Shown here: piece after piece, positions 34,880 through 48,108 of the stretch
Position numbering within the stretch: position 1 is the stretch's first letter
Layout: each line of letters begins with the position of its first letter
Assembly (NCBI GenBank): GCA_033961575.1
Contig: CM066728.1
Location: 36,208,352 to 36,272,351, forward strand
Direction of reading: 5' to 3'
Origin: Aselliscus stoliczkanus
Taxonomy: Eukaryota; Chordata; Mammalia; Chiroptera; Hipposideridae
Length of the DNA: 64,000 nt
The notes under the pieces: model-generated
What the model was told of the DNA's origin: nothing
Seen by the model: the letters and a program-made list of their open reading frames with translations, nothing else
Database searches by the model: none
Program-made: the position numbers and the translations under genes

Positions 34880-35890
34880 CTAACTGCTATACGTGCATTA
34901 CACCTTTGGCCCACTGACCATATGGTAGCATTCATGAATCAATCACTCATGGGGAAATCACTGGTTGGGAAATGTTAATAAGGCCACAAAAGCCACCTAC
35001 CTCACTCATTTATTGGATTTGGTTGGACCCAAGGAAGCATGTTTGCACTGCTCCCAGGCATTTCAAATTGCCTAATGGACCATTTGAGGTTTGGCAAGTG
35101 GATTTCATACAATTTCCCTGTCTCATGGATATAAATAAATTTTAGTCATAGTTGTATGTTTTCTCGCTCAACTGAAACTTTCCCATGAAGACTCTTCTGT
35201 AGCTAAGGTCCTTTTGGAAAAGATTATCCCTACCTGCAGAACCCCTCTCTACCTCCATTGTAATCATTAAATCCATTCTACCACTTAGGTGCTTCAACAA
35301 GTCTGTGCTATTTGACTGGTTTTACAAAACTTTCACTGCACTTACCACCCTCCATCCCCAGGTTTAGTTGAACACATTAACAGCATTATTAAGACTCAGT
35401 TGACAAAATTTGTAGAGACCCTCCAAAAGCGTTGCCATTGGACTTTCTAAATCTCAGATTTGCCCCCTTTGAAATTCATAAACTATGAAGCTTTGAGATA
35501 GTCAGAGGGAGCCTAATGAACCTGGCCTCTGCCTCTTTTGGCCTGCAGCTGATAGAAGGAGATATGCTTCAATATTGTAAAGACCTAATTGCTTCTGTGA
35601 AAATTAATCATGTGCTGGTAGAGCAATTTTTCACAGTGTGCTCCAGGAAGATGAAGATCTTAAGCAATATAATTTTCAACCTGGAGATTTCATCTAGTGG
35701 AAAAGACACCTCCAGAAACACTCGGAACACTCTGTTTAACCTCACTAGAAAGGCCCCTCTCAGAACCCTGCTAACCAGAATCCTTGTGCAGCCAAACTCC
35801 AGGGAACTCCTGGATTCAGGTGACAAGAGAACACCTAACCCTGAGTGGACCTGCATACTGTCTGATGACTTAAAGGTGAAAATTTCCTGA
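34880..35890 (+). pseudogene. ERV pol: integrase remnant
   Basis: The central integrase region is visible around 35080-35110 as 'GPFEVWQVDFIQFP', containing one catalytic aspartate. A later segment near 35367-35410 reads 'VEHINSIIKTQLTKFVETLQ'. The frame at 35516-35890 (124 codons) is the C-terminal part, ending 'PEWTCILSDDLKVKIS'. Integrase inserts viral DNA into the host genome. Multiple stops and shifts separate the parts, so the copy is inactive. Confidence 0.8.
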
Positions 35891-35899
35891 AATTGAAGC

Positions 35900-36359
35900 A
35901 GATGACACCCGATGAGATAGCTTCCCCAAGACATTCAGACCAGGCCTATTCACAGAAGTTTCCCTTTCATCTGGACTGTTAACTGACTCTCGATTCTTAC
36001 CCAGCTCATAGTCTGAATTTGCAAAAATTTCCTGTATTATTCCTACAACATTTTATTTCAAACAGCTTCTTTTGAGATAACAATATATTTAATTGCTTCA
36101 TGTTTTATTCCTGCATGTGTCTTCCCAAAGCACTTGTTTAATTCTTTCAGTTCTGACTGTACCTTCTCATTATTCATTATTCTAAGATACAGACTATAGA
36201 AAGTCTGGGAAATGCCTGAGAGATTTCCCTCATACCCCTTCTTGTGACTCAGATGTGACCACGATAGGTTTCCAATCTGTGCACTTTCCTTCCAACATTG
36301 AACATGAAACCCAGGAGAGGTACTTCCTGGCATGAAGGAAAAAAAAGGCTACTAAATCT
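35900..36359 (+). other. ERV 3' interior, no env recognised
   Basis: Sequence between integrase and the nested SINE. I find no envelope motif in any frame. The env gene appears deleted or decayed beyond recognition. Confidence 0.5.
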
Positions 36360-36376
36360 GGAAAGCTCTGACTCTT

Positions 36377-36858
36377 TTTTATTTTTTTAAATTGGGGAAT
36401 TGGGGGAGGGGACCAGCCAAGTTGTTGTTCTTCAATTTTAGTTATGGAGGGCACAAGTCACCATCTGCCTGCCGGTCTGCAGCTTGTGGCCTCTAAGTTC
36501 AAGGTGCTGTGTTACAATCTTAGTTGCGGGTGGGCATAGCCACCATTCCATGCGGGAGTCAAACCAGCAGTCTTGTTGTTAAGAGCGCACTTTCTATCCA
36601 CTGAGCCATCAGGGAGGCAGTTCAGCTCAAGGTATCAAGTTCAGTCTTAGTTGCGGGTGGGCATCGAACAGGCAGTCTTGTTGTTAGGAGCATGTGCTCT
36701 CACTAGCTGAGCCATCCTGCCACCTGTTGGCAGCTCAGTGACAGCTTAGCTCTGGTGCAGCATCACTGGCCCATGTGGGAATCGAACCAGTGGTTCTGTT
36801 GCTCAGAGCTCGCATCTTAAGCTAAATCTTAACCAACTGAGCCACTTAGCTGGCCCAA
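36377..36858 (-). mobile_element. Long composite SINE inside the provirus
   Basis: Same multimeric organisation as the copy at 5425-5936, about 482 bp. The target duplication ggaaagc(t/c)ctgactctt (17 bp, one mismatch) is present at 36360-36376 and 36859-36875. It inserted after the provirus. Confidence 0.92.
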
Positions 36859-36907
36859 GGAAAGCCCTGACTCTTGATCAGTGATGCTTTCGGAGAAAAG
36901 AATTGAT

Positions 36908-36919
36908 AAAAGGAAGAAA
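36908..36919 (+). other. ERV polypurine tract
   Basis: aaaaggaagaaa lies directly before the 3' LTR, where plus-strand DNA synthesis is primed in retroviruses. Confidence 0.6.
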
Positions 36920-37381
36920 TTTAAAAATTAATAAACAGAAACATCGTTTAAAATGGAGTTGTGAAGCTAAAAGAAAGAATTCTTGCTAATATGTCACTCA
37001 ATGCCCACTATTGACCACACAGGAATGGATGTTCCTTGTATCTCTGACAGGAAGTGATACCACTTTATTACCTCACAAGAGGAAGAAAAGATTCCTCCTT
37101 GCTCAGTAACAGCTCAGCCAATGGGAAACTGCCATAGCTCAGCCAATGAAAAGTCATTATACTTCAAACTTTCAATTTCCTCCAACAGAATCCCCATTTA
37201 CAACAGCTTCTCCTAAGTACATAAAAGAGCATTTCTCTCCTTTGTTTCTTTGGACTTGGCATGTGTTTGCCATTAGACTGCATGTCCTGAATTGCAGTTC
37301 TTTGCTCTTTCTGAAAAAAAAAAAAAAAAACACAAACCCATTTTGCTGGAGAAATACCTGACTGTCTATTTAAAGTCAACA
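36920..37381 (+). mobile_element. ERV1 provirus 3' LTR
   Basis: A 462-bp LTR homologous to 32606-33046, with an expanded A run near 37314-37330 replacing the aataaa region. It is followed by target-site copy acat at 37382-37385, matching 32602-32605. LTR-LTR divergence is clearly visible, so the insertion is old. Confidence 0.88.
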
Positions 37382-37385
37382 ACAT

Positions 37386-39035
37386 ATAGAAAAGAAGACA
37401 TAAAATAAGATACAATATTACAAGCTGTAGAAAATTAATTCAGAAAGCACAAGATCAAAGCAACATATTGGGAATGAAAAGTCTTACTTCAAAACGAGAG
37501 GAGGAAATAATATTATCAAAGAAATAGCAGAAAAATACACAGTGCTGAAGAAAGGTGAGTTTATAGAATTTAATGAAAGAGACTACAGAATGTGAAACAG
37601 GAGGAAAGGAAAAATGACAACTACAACAAAACACACTCCAACACAACTTCATGCAATTTTAGAACACAAGGATAAAGAAAAAATTCTAAAATCTTCCATA
37701 AGAAACAAGCAGCAACCACAAAAATAGGTGCCCTACAAGGATGAGGAGTAAAGCTGCAATTTGACATCTCTGCAGGCTGTGGACACATCCTTTGGATACT
37801 TGAAGACAATGGATTCCCAAAGTTGTGACAGGAAATTATTTTGAATAGAAAAAAATCTATAACCAGTTCAATTATCAATCAAGTGTGAAAACAGAATACT
37901 TTTTTTTTCAGACATGCATACATTTAAATTTTAATCCCGTGTTTCTTATCTCAAAAATATCCTATGGGAATACTTCCAAAACAATCAGAAACAAATAAAT
38001 ATGGAATACAAAAATCAGTAGGATTGGAATAAAAAAAAATCTTATGTTGCCAGTTCTTATGGTCAAGTTTGTACATATTAAAGCTTTCTACAATTAGTAT
38101 GTGTGGCATTTTTGAATATCTTGGTGATTTAAGGGAAGTCATTTTTGTTTTTCAGTTAAGGAAAATGAAAACCATACAAAATCCTCACAGAAAAAACAAG
38201 ATACACATATGAAAAAATCAATACAAAGCATGATTAATGGGGTGTAACTAGAGATAATCCATTTGAGCTTTTTATGTGAAACATTCCTTTTCAAGTGGAA
38301 TAGTTTTCATGACAGGATACATGCATCTTTCTCTTAGATTTAATTATATTGTCTGGTGTGCAATGAATAATGCATAGTTACTGTAATTCTTAACGTGGTT
38401 TATTTGCTTTTCTTTTTAGGAAACCTAATACTATTAAAAACATAGTTGATAGAATTTGGGAGTATTACGGGAAAGAAGGTATACATGGAAAGAGGTATAA
38501 ATATACTACTTACATCATCATACATAATACAAGTTAGAAGTTACTGTCTGAAGTTAAAACAATACAAAATTAAGGTTTTTATATATTATGTAAAGTTATG
38601 AAGGTGATCAATAGAAAAAATAATTATATATATATATATATATAACACACACACAAATTACAGGAACAATGAAGAAAATATTATAAGAGATTTTAAATCC
38701 TTTATAGCAGAGAGTCAGTAGATATTGCCTGAAGTTAACAAATCAATGAATACAATTATAAGGACATTATTTAGATTTAAGAAGGTAATCAAAATGAAAA
38801 CCAAAATGACAAAACACTAAAGAATGGCTAAATGGAAGGAAAGGACTGGTGTAAAGTATAGAAAGGGAACAATTTTAACTTTAACTTTTTATTTCAATTC
38901 TGTTTGAAATTTTCATTTATTCTGATATTTAAAAATTGAATTTCATATAATATACATTATTCTGTAATGACTAATCAATAGATAACTATTGTTTGGTTTA
39001 ATTACTGTTGGTTATGGTTAATTCTTTCATTCAGT
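37386..39035. other. AT-rich intergenic DNA
   Basis: No gene or confident repeat apart from a short (TA)n/(CA)n run at 38624-38656. Open frames here are 63-85 codons on the minus strand without motifs. Confidence 0.45.
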
Positions 39036-39160
39036 TAGCAATCAAATCACTATTTCCTCAGCACTTTTTATGGGCCACACATTGTTATAGATTTTGAGAT
39101 TAGAGATCATTGCCTCATGGATTTCACATTTCTGTTAGAGGAGACTGAAGATAAACAAAG
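39036..39160 (+). repeat. Ancient repeat fragment, family unsure
   Basis: 'ttatgggccacacattgttatagattttgag' followed by 'attgcctcatggatttcaca' and 'aagataaacaaag' is a common old mammalian repeat pattern. I cannot name its family. Confidence 0.4.
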
Positions 39161-39580
39161 AAACTAAACAAACGAATACAATGTATATAGTAGTGATAGG
39201 GCTTTAAAGAAAATTCAGCAGCGTAATGAGATTTGGTATGTGTAAGGTGGAAGAGGCACACTGTGTGGGAGGTCAGGTAGGAAACTCTGTGGAAGATATA
39301 TTTGAGCTGGCAGCTGATTGTTGAATAGGAAGAACTAGCTGTGAATAGAGTCCCCTACTGAGCTGGATGAAAACAGTTCCCTGGCAGAGGTTATCAATTG
39401 TCACAATTGCCCATGATGGGCTCCAGGGACAGAAAAAGGAATAAGTACATGTAGCATAGCAAATGAGGGTGAGTGTAGGGTCTAGATGAAGAGAGGTCTT
39501 GTAAACCATAATAGAGTTTGGATTTTATCATAATTGTGACAGAAAATGATTGAAATGAGTCAGAACTTGAACTTTGGTTT

Positions 39581-39737
39581 TCTTTGGAAAATTTTTTTTT
39601 TTTTAGCTGAGCCATCCTGCCACCTGTTGGAAGCTCAGCGGCAGCTCAGCTCGGGCTGGGCATTGAACTGCTGTTGCTCAGAGCTCAGCTCGCACTCTTG
39701 AGCAAGCTCTTAACCAACTGAGCCATTCGGCCAGCCC
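39581..39737 (-). mobile_element. tRNA-derived SINE, partial long form
   Basis: A 157-bp SINE with the exact 13-bp target duplication tgaactttggttt at 39568-39580 and 39738-39750. Similar to the copy at 7328-7461. Both lack the middle of the long form, which suggests a distinct subfamily. Confidence 0.9.
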
Positions 39738-39844
39738 TGAACTTTGGTTTCTGATAGAGAGTCTGGTGGAATTTTCTGAAATATGATGGAGGAATTTTGT
39801 ATGTCAAATTCAGTGTTCCCCTTGATTTTGATGAGTTTATTAAC

Positions 39845-39848
<4 letters not shown>

Positions 39849-39876
<28 letters not shown>

Positions 39877-39963
39877 AGTGTCACTGGCCCTCATATGTGG
39901 GACCGAACCGGGGCCGCTGGCTTCCCAGGCCAGCGCTTAACCACTGTGCCACTCGGCCGGCCC
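39849..39963 (-). mobile_element. Short tRNA-derived SINE, young
   Basis: A monomeric SINE with a pure A tail of over 20 bases (T on the plus strand). It has a perfect 17-bp target duplication, tgagtttattaactttt, at 39832-39848 and 39964-39980. Perfect tail and duplication indicate recent insertion. Confidence 0.95.
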
Positions 39964-40026
39964 TGAGTTTATTAACTTTTAAAGTACCTTCCAACACTGA
40001 TTTGTAATTGAGTACCTTGTAGACAT

Positions 40027-40186
40027 ATGGGATCTGACAATTAAATTCACAAACTTGTTGCAATGATGTTACTAATCTTTTTTGATATCAGAGGGATTAT
40101 TCATTATTAATTTGTACCAACTGGACAAACAATTAACGAAGTTTATTATTTGGAAGTGCTGAAAAGGCTGCACAAAAAAGTCATGT
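40027..40186 (+). mobile_element. Mariner fragment, copy 2
   Basis: Begins with the terminal sequence ggatctgacaattaaattc. It passes at once into mid-transposase sequence ('gatatcagagggattattc', 'gtaccaactggacaaac'), as in the other two copies. It ends near 'gctgaaaaggctgcac' and is 3'-truncated. Confidence 0.8.
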
Positions 40187-42220
40187 CACTACATGGTGAA
40201 ACTTATTGATGCCCTGTATTACCCATTTTATTGGAATATATTCTCTTTTACTATTTGTCACAAAAATCTGGATACAATTTTACTCACTTTCTTTATTGCA
40301 TTTTGAAGAAGACAAACACATTTGGATTTCAACAGAATGGTAAGTTTTAAATTTCATTAACAAGAGGCAGGAATGAACAATAGATATCCTAACTACCCTT
40401 TGCAATGGAAGTATATTAAAATAAAGAAACAAACAAAAATAGAGAACTATTGCTCTAATATCACCATCAATTCCCAAAAGAATGGACACTTAACACTGAA
40501 AAAAGTAGGAAGGGCGTATTCTGAAAACTACAGATTGTACTTCAATTGGTATACATTTCAGTTAATAAAAATGTCAACTACATATCTTTGTTTTCCTTTT
40601 ACTTCAAACCACTGGCTTTCATTGGACTGCAGACCAAGTTTGAGAGTTGTACACCAAGTAATGTAATAAAAACTACCTCTCTTCATTTTGAAATTTATGG
40701 TCACTGAGGAGAGCAATTCTGTTTTATGGTGCTCTGGTCAGAATAATTTCCTAGAAATATGTCATTGTTTATGTTGTCTCTTCACGCTAATGATTGAGAT
40801 CATAAACTGAGATATACATGTTAGAGTACCAGTTCCAAGAATAAACCTGTGGTAAGCATAACTTTATTAACTCACATTTCTCATTGCCCTTGGTCCTACA
40901 CACACACAAATGGAATTCTATCCTGTTACTCTTGCCAAGGTTTGGCACTGGGGGCTGCTGAGGTGCCATCTACTTCTTTACCCCCCTTGCTTATCTCCCC
41001 TTCCTTCCCTTTCTCAGTCTGCTATCACCAAGCTTCCCCATCTCCCACCCTCTTTTATTTTTTTACTGCATTTCTTCTTCCCATCTTTCCACTTGATTTC
41101 CTTTCTCCCTTAACTCTTCCTTTTCTCTCCTTTCACTTTCACCTCTTTCATTGCCCCCACACTCCCACCTCTTTTTTTCCCCTGAGTTCTAAAATATCTG
41201 TCTATTTATTTTTAAGGGCTGCATCCATCCAGCCTCCCACCAGTTGTTCTTCCCGTTTTCTCTTTTCTATTGCCCCCATTTCCCTTCTTTCCTTGTGAGT
41301 GGAGGGAAGTGGATATAGTGGGAGCTGGTCGGCTGGGAAGCATAATCATTACCAAGAGACAAGCCAATTTAGGCATTTCAAACTCAAATTATTTCAATAT
41401 TCTTTTAAATTCTGATCTGAAAAATCAAGTGCCTTTGGTAATCAAATCCTCTTACATCCTAAAAGACCTTAGGGGTATGAATTGTTAAGCTTTGTTTTTA
41501 TCATTTGTGAATAACTAACTACAATGTAAACTTTTTGCTTTTAAATTTTCAGTTATATTTAATAGCACCAAACAACTGTGCAAGCACATATTTGGTACCA
41601 AAATATTTATTATTGTTAAGGAGATGATAGGTTTTTAGAGCTAATTTTAGTTTCAAGGAGAATGGGAGAATTGACTCATATAGGATCTTACATTGGCTGT
41701 TGAATATGTTAATGTCTCAAAGATAGAGTTTCTCAATAACATGGACACTTACATGTCCACATTATGTAGAGTAGACATGGTGTTGTGAGGAGAAGCTGAA
41801 GGTCAATTAGGTGAGAAGAAAGTAGGACTCATTCTGTTCTTTGTGTACCCTCATGAATGAGAAAGTATCCATGCCAACTTCTCTGCTAATCCACTTTTTA
41901 ATAACCCTCTTTAGGGAACCATTATTTTACTCTTCTAAGCTCTCTCATAAAATAGTAAGCAATGAACTGTACACAGAGGCCTACAGTCTTATCAGAGTGC
42001 ATTTTATCTAGAGCTCAATCTTCTGGAGAGTACCGTAGGCCAAACCAACTACACCAGCACTTTGGTTTATGTCAGAAATGCTCAAATGTGTTCAGAAAAC
42101 CTAGCCAACAGATCTGTTGAAATCATTTGTATTTCTCAGGCCACACTAATCAAAAGATAAGAATGGTTATAATTTTAGCAGTGTTATTTTTATTTTATTA
42201 TTATTTTTATTTTTATTTTT
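40187..42220. other. Intergenic DNA with pyrimidine-rich block
   Basis: No gene recognised. 40970-41290 is strongly C/T-rich on the plus strand, which explains the 149-codon open frame at 40849-41298 rich in Phe, Leu, Ser and Pro. Confidence 0.5.
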
Positions 42221-42224
42221 TTTA

Positions 42225-42665
42225 AAAGATTTTATTGGGGAATTGGGGGAGGGGAACAGCGTTGGGGAATCGGGGAAGAGGAACAGATAAGTTGCTGTCT
42301 TTTTGTTCTTCAGTCTAGTTGTGGAGGATGTTGCTTCATTGGCCCATGTTGGTATCGTCATTGCGCTCCTCCGGGATGAGGCAGATCAGTCGCCAGCCTC
42401 TGGATGTCACTCACCATGGCTATTGGCAGCTCACACAGGCTGCCAGCCGCTCACGCTGGCTGCCGGCCACTCACTGTAGCCTATGGCAGCCCACTGCAGC
42501 AGGGGCTGCAGTCTACACCGTCGCCGGGGCTCACACAGCCCAGCTCCAGGTGGAGCTGTTGTTAGCTGTAGAGGGCAGTGTCACTGGCTCTCATATGTGG
42601 GATCCGAACCGGGGCTGCTGGCATCCCAAAACCAGCTCTTAACCAATGCGCCACTCAGCCGGCCC
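42225..42665 (-). mobile_element. Long tRNA-derived SINE
   Basis: Full long form, about 440 bp. The head GGGCCGGCTGAGTGGCGCAT is at the right and the A-rich tail at the left. The target duplication is obscured by the T/A-rich left flank. Confidence 0.88.
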
Positions 42666-43415
42666 AGATTTGACCATTTTTATTCTCTACTACAGAAATT
42701 GCTGACACTCTACCCTCTTACAAATGTTTCAGGAATTTCCCTGGGAAGATCTCAAGCATTCTCAGGAACAAGTCCCTCAACTGTCATGACCATTCAATAT
42801 ATTTTTCTGCTCCAGCTCTGGATATCTTTGTTGGCACTGACTGCTACCTGAAAGTCCTGATATCAGCCATTATAAATGTGGATTTCAGAGCTCAAGAAAC
42901 TGTCTTCTATTTCCCTAACATCAGTGTTCCCTAGAAACATAAATTAAAAGCATTGTCTCTTTCTGATGTAGTACATGCCCATAGAACCAGCTGAACTCTG
43001 TCTGAACTAATGACAAAGACAACAGACAGAAGGAGATCTGGGGGAGTGATGCTGATTCTCTTATTTAATCATTGCTTCTTGGTAGGCATTGAACAAGACA
43101 AACTAGATCTCTTTCTTCATAGATAAAAGGAGAACCCCTGAACTTGGTACTAAGGAAGTCCAATATTTAGATGTCAGATGGATGAGATAGTCCAGTAAAA
43201 ATATTTCTTGGGATTGCCACAGGTATGGGCAAATACAATACCAATGCTATTCTGTCACAATTCTGAAGGGAGGATTGGTCAACTAAATTAATTGTTATTA
43301 AGAAGTTGAGTAAAAAAGGATAAAAGATAAAATACCACCCTTTGGGTTTGGCAACATAAGGTTGTTGTTTTTTTCACTTTCTGCTCATTTTATTAAACAT
43401 TTTCTGAATATATTT
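42666..43415. other. No gene recognised
   Basis: AT-rich unique DNA without motifs. Confidence 0.4.
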
Positions 43416-43424
43416 TGCTTTCTT

Positions 43425-43832
43425 TTTAAAATCAAATTTATTAGGGTGATGTTGGTTAGTAAAATTATATAGGTTTCTAGTGTACATTTCTATAATACAT
43501 CATTTATATATTGCATTGTGTATTCACCACCCAGAGTCAGTTCTCCTTCCATCACCATATATTTCACCCCCTTTTCCCTCTTCTATTACCCACCTTCACT
43601 CTTTACCTTCTGCCTCCATACTGTTTTTGACAGAGGCTGTATCAATTTACATTCCCACTAGCAGGGTATGAGCGTTCCTTTTTCTCCACAGCTTCTCCAA
43701 CACACTTGTTATTATTTGTCTTGTTGATGATAGCCATTCTAACAGGTGTGAGGTGATATCTCATTGTGATTTTGATTTGTATTTCTCTAATAGCTAGGAA
43801 AGTTGAGCATCTTTTCATATCTATTGGCCATT

Positions 43833-43891
<59 letters not shown>

Positions 43892-45115
43892 AGTATATAT
43901 GAATTTTATTTTATTTTTTTCAACTTTTTCTTTCTTTTTTTCTTTTTAAATTAAAGTTAATTGGGGTGACAAAGTATATCTTCTTGGGAGAAGTGTCTGT
44001 TTAAGTCCTCTGCCCATTTTAGTTGGATTGTTTGTTTTTCTTCTGTTGTTGTTGTTGAGTTGTATGAGTTCTTTATATATTCTGGATACTAGCCCCTTAT
44101 CAGAGGTGCTGTTTCCAAATATCTTCTCCCATTTGGTTGGTTATCTCTTTGTTTTGTTAATGGTTCCTTTTGCTGTGCAGTTTTTAGTTTGATATAGTCC
44201 TATTCATTTGTTTTTGCTTTTACTTCTCTTGCTTTTGGGGTCAAGTTCATATATCCTCTCTAAGACCAAGATCCATAAGTTTAGTACCTATGCTTTCTTT
44301 TATTCAATTTATTTTTTTCAGGTCTTATATATAGGTCTTTGATCAATTTTTAGTTAATTTTGGTATATGGCGACAACAGTCTAGTTTCATTCTTTTGCAT
44401 GTAGCTTTCCAATTTTCCCAGCACCATTTATTGAGGAGGTTTTCTTTCCCCCATTGTATATTTTTGGCTCCTTTGTTGAAAATTATCTGCCCATATATAT
44501 GTGAGTTTATTTTTGGATTCTTAATTTTATTCCATTCATCTAGGTGTCTGTTTTTCTGCCAATACCTTGCTGTTTTGATTATTGTCACTTTGTAGTATAA
44601 ATTGAAGTCAGGGTGTGTACCTCCAGCCTTGTTCTTCTTTCTCAGGATTGCTTTGGCTATTTGGGGTCTTTTGCAATACCATATAAATCTGATGATTTTT
44701 TGTTCTTTTTTTTTTTAAATGTCTTTGGGATTTTGATGGGGATTGCATTAAATCTGTATATTTCTTTGGGTAATATGGCTGTTTTAAGTATGTTGATTCT
44801 CCCAATCCATGAACACTGAATGTCTTTCCAATTCCTTATGTCTTCTTCAATTTATTTTATTAATGTCTTATAGTTTTCAGTGCACAGGTCCTTCACATCC
44901 TTTGTTAAGTTTATTCCTAAGTATTTTATTCTTTTTTTTTTTTTTGCAACTGCAAGAGGAATTGTTTTTATTTCCATTTTTTTTCCTGAAATTTCATTTT
45001 TAGTATACAGGAATGCAATGGATTTTTGTACATTGATTTTGTATCCTGAAACTTTACTATATTTGTTAATTGTTTCTATTGGTAGAGACTTTTTGATCAA
45101 CATTTCAAAAAGCAG
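43425..45115 (-). mobile_element. L1 fragment with ORF2 remnants
   Basis: Antisense 3' UTR (43425-43625) jumps directly into ORF2 coding sequence (from about 43640), so the last part of ORF2 is deleted. Minus-strand frames include 44343-44588 ('[19 protein letters not shown]', '[16 protein letters not shown]') and 44852-45103 ('YSKVSGYKINVQKSIAFLYT', 'KYLGINLTKDVKDL'). Both are typical of the RT and post-RT region. The 5' end is truncated near 45115. Confidence 0.85.
43834..43889 (+). repeat. (GT)n(AT)n microsatellite
   Basis: About 16 bases of GT followed by about 40 of AT, expanded inside the L1 fragment. Confidence 0.95.
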
Positions 45116-47130
45116 TGAGGATGGAAGCTCTAATGCAGTGATTTATACAATTTATATGAGAAAATAGATGGAAAGTATAGAAAATGTTATTATGTTTTCC
45201 ATGAAATTGTCTGATAACTTTTTTCTTTCATTGACTTATGAAGTTAAACAAGCTTCAGATTCTATTTTCCAAAGTCTGAAGCAGAATTTTCTTCATAGGG
45301 TTATATTTAAATTTCATGGGAACATATTCAATTTTATTCATTCAAAAAATGTTTTTAAGGGCCTACTGTGTGCCTGAGCTCTTCAAATAGGAAATGAATA
45401 GGACATATGCCTTTCTTTCTGATTATCAGTTTGAGGGCACACACAAAAAATGGCTTAGTCATGTATAGTTACAATTTAGGTGTTTCATTTCCTTCTGGAT
45501 GTTGGGCCTTGGAAAAATGCCCTGTGAGCAGGAGAGTGATGACATCTTAGTGAAGTTCATTTTGATCACAGGTAATCAAGGATTGTTCAAGTTAGTTTAA
45601 ACCAGAGAAATAGAAATTATTAAATAGATATGTAAGAGGTAGATAGAGCAAGAAATGCTAGAGTAGGAAATACTCCATTGCAACCAAGAAGTGGAAAGTC
45701 GGCAGCTACCCAGCCTGTGTTTCTGCTTCTATTTTCCCTCTCTTACACTGGCTTTTGGAGCTTCTCTGTGGAAATGGCCACCTCACAGCTTTCAAGTTTA
45801 TGTTTCCCCTGTTTAGAGTTAAACCCCAAATTATTGGCTTTTTCTAAATCCCAATTTTAAAATCCTGGAAGAGCAATTTGCATTGACCTGGTTTTGGACA
45901 CATGTCCACCCTGGTCCAATCAATGGTGGCTTGGAGATTTGAGCTATGTGATACAAACACTTTGAGGAGCAGGAAGGAGGTAGTTATTAAGGGAAAGGTA
46001 TCATTTTCAGCTGTAAAGTTCCCCCCAAAAGTGTATGCTACAGGTTGTCTTTGAATATTTACTTGTGGTTTAAAAAATGGACTCTTCCTTGGTATGGTTA
46101 ATCTCATTTGTGTTATATTTTATGGCTTTATAACAATGTATTCTTTACAGTAACTTTGTAGTTACTATTATATCTTGGTTTTTGGAGTTAAAATGCTGCA
46201 AAGTGGTAGTTGTAGGCTACTGTATGAGTTCTTTCCATTGAGTTTTTAGCTTGCTTTGTGTAAGCCTCTAACTTTTCCCTATAGGGAATTTGGGGCAATC
46301 ATCGAAGATAGGTAGTTACAGTGAGATCACATCAGTATGACAGCTCTGGGATTGTCTTAACTTATTTTTACCCAATCAGAAGGAGAAAATCTTTTCTCTC
46401 TTAAAAAAGAAACAAAACATATCTTTTTTTAAAAGTAAGTTTTGAAAGGAAAACTGCTTACTGATTAATTTGTATATAATTTAATTGTCCCCTTTTGGGT
46501 TTCTGCAATATCTTCTGATTGACTTAGAATCCTGGTCTTCTTCTTGTAAAGGTGCTGTGTCTCCTTTCTCTGAATGTAACATTCTGAAAACATTTAAGGT
46601 GATAGGAGATTCTTTCTCCCTGAATTATTCCTAGTTTGTGGATCTTCCTAAATTGGAAGAGATATAATCTTTTATCAAAGCAAAGTATAAATTGTCTTTG
46701 TAGTCATTAATAAAAACGTCAATAAACACTAGGCCCTGGAGTAAAGCTTGAAGAAAAAAATTCATAAAGTTCCTCTAGTTCAATATTTAACTCTTTATAA
46801 TTAACATCTTCCTGATATTCTTGTTCAGGGAGATGTATGTGTACCTAACTCTTACCGCATGCTTCATGATTACTTTTCCTCTCTCTTCTACACTCAAGAT
46901 GGTACCGTTTCCATCCATATTACCCTCTTATTCCCAATTATTTTTGTCAGGTGAGAGAAATGCTAGGATTAGTGTAGTAAGGAACCAAAATGGAAGTTAA
47001 CATATCAATGACTTTGGACAGAGAATTGAATGGAAAAAAGAGACCAAAAAGTATAATAAACCTCTATATTTGCTTAACTCTAAATTAAAATCATTTATTA
47101 ATTCTGTTACAAAAATGAAGTGGTGTGTAT
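45116..47130. other. No gene recognised
   Basis: A piece near 45340-45420 ('gggcctactgtgtgcctgagc') is an ancient-repeat fragment. The rest is unique AT-rich DNA. No coding signal. Confidence 0.4.
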
Positions 47131-47133
47131 GTG

Positions 47134-47684
<551 letters not shown>

Positions 47685-47724
<40 letters not shown>
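47685..47724 (+). repeat. (GT)n microsatellite
   Basis: Pure GT run of about 37 bases. Confidence 0.95.
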
Positions 47725-47726
<2 letters not shown>

Positions 47727-48108
47727 CTGAAAAAAAAGGTTTATTTTTATATTAAGATTAATATTATATTGTAAACACCAGAACATGTGAGGATACGGAA
47801 GCAAAGGGACCCTTAAGAAGATGAAAGTCCTAGGAAAGAAAGGGGGGAAAGGCCATAATGTAGGGCTATTCAAGCCTGCTTGATCCAGATTTTTTTAAGG
47901 TACAGGTGCTTCTAGCTGTAGGGTTATATCATGGAATTATAAGTTCAGAAGATGCATTTCATTCTCACTGTCCTTTTAGTTTTATTTGAATGAGAGTTAA
48001 AGGCTCCCTAAAAGTGTCAGAGCAAAATAAAACCAGAATATTTCACTACATTTAGAAAGGTGCCAGGTTATTTATATTTATTTGCATTCATTAAAAAAGA
48101 GACTATTT

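Larger units (their letters stand above)
33047..36919 (+). mobile_element. Defective ERV1 provirus interior
   Basis: Only about 3.9 kb lies between the LTRs, about half or less of a typical gammaretrovirus interior, and 0.48 kb of that is a later SINE. In order it holds a leader with tandem repeats, the reverse transcriptase connection/RNase H region, and integrase. gag, protease, the polymerase fingers/palm and any recognisable env are missing. The 4-bp target duplication and class of pol place it with ERV1 (gammaretrovirus-like). All frames contain stops and shifts. Confidence 0.85.

Noticed and set aside
40849..41298. 149-codon open frame rich in Ser, Pro, Phe and Leu
   Set aside because: Explained by a pyrimidine-rich tract, with no motif.
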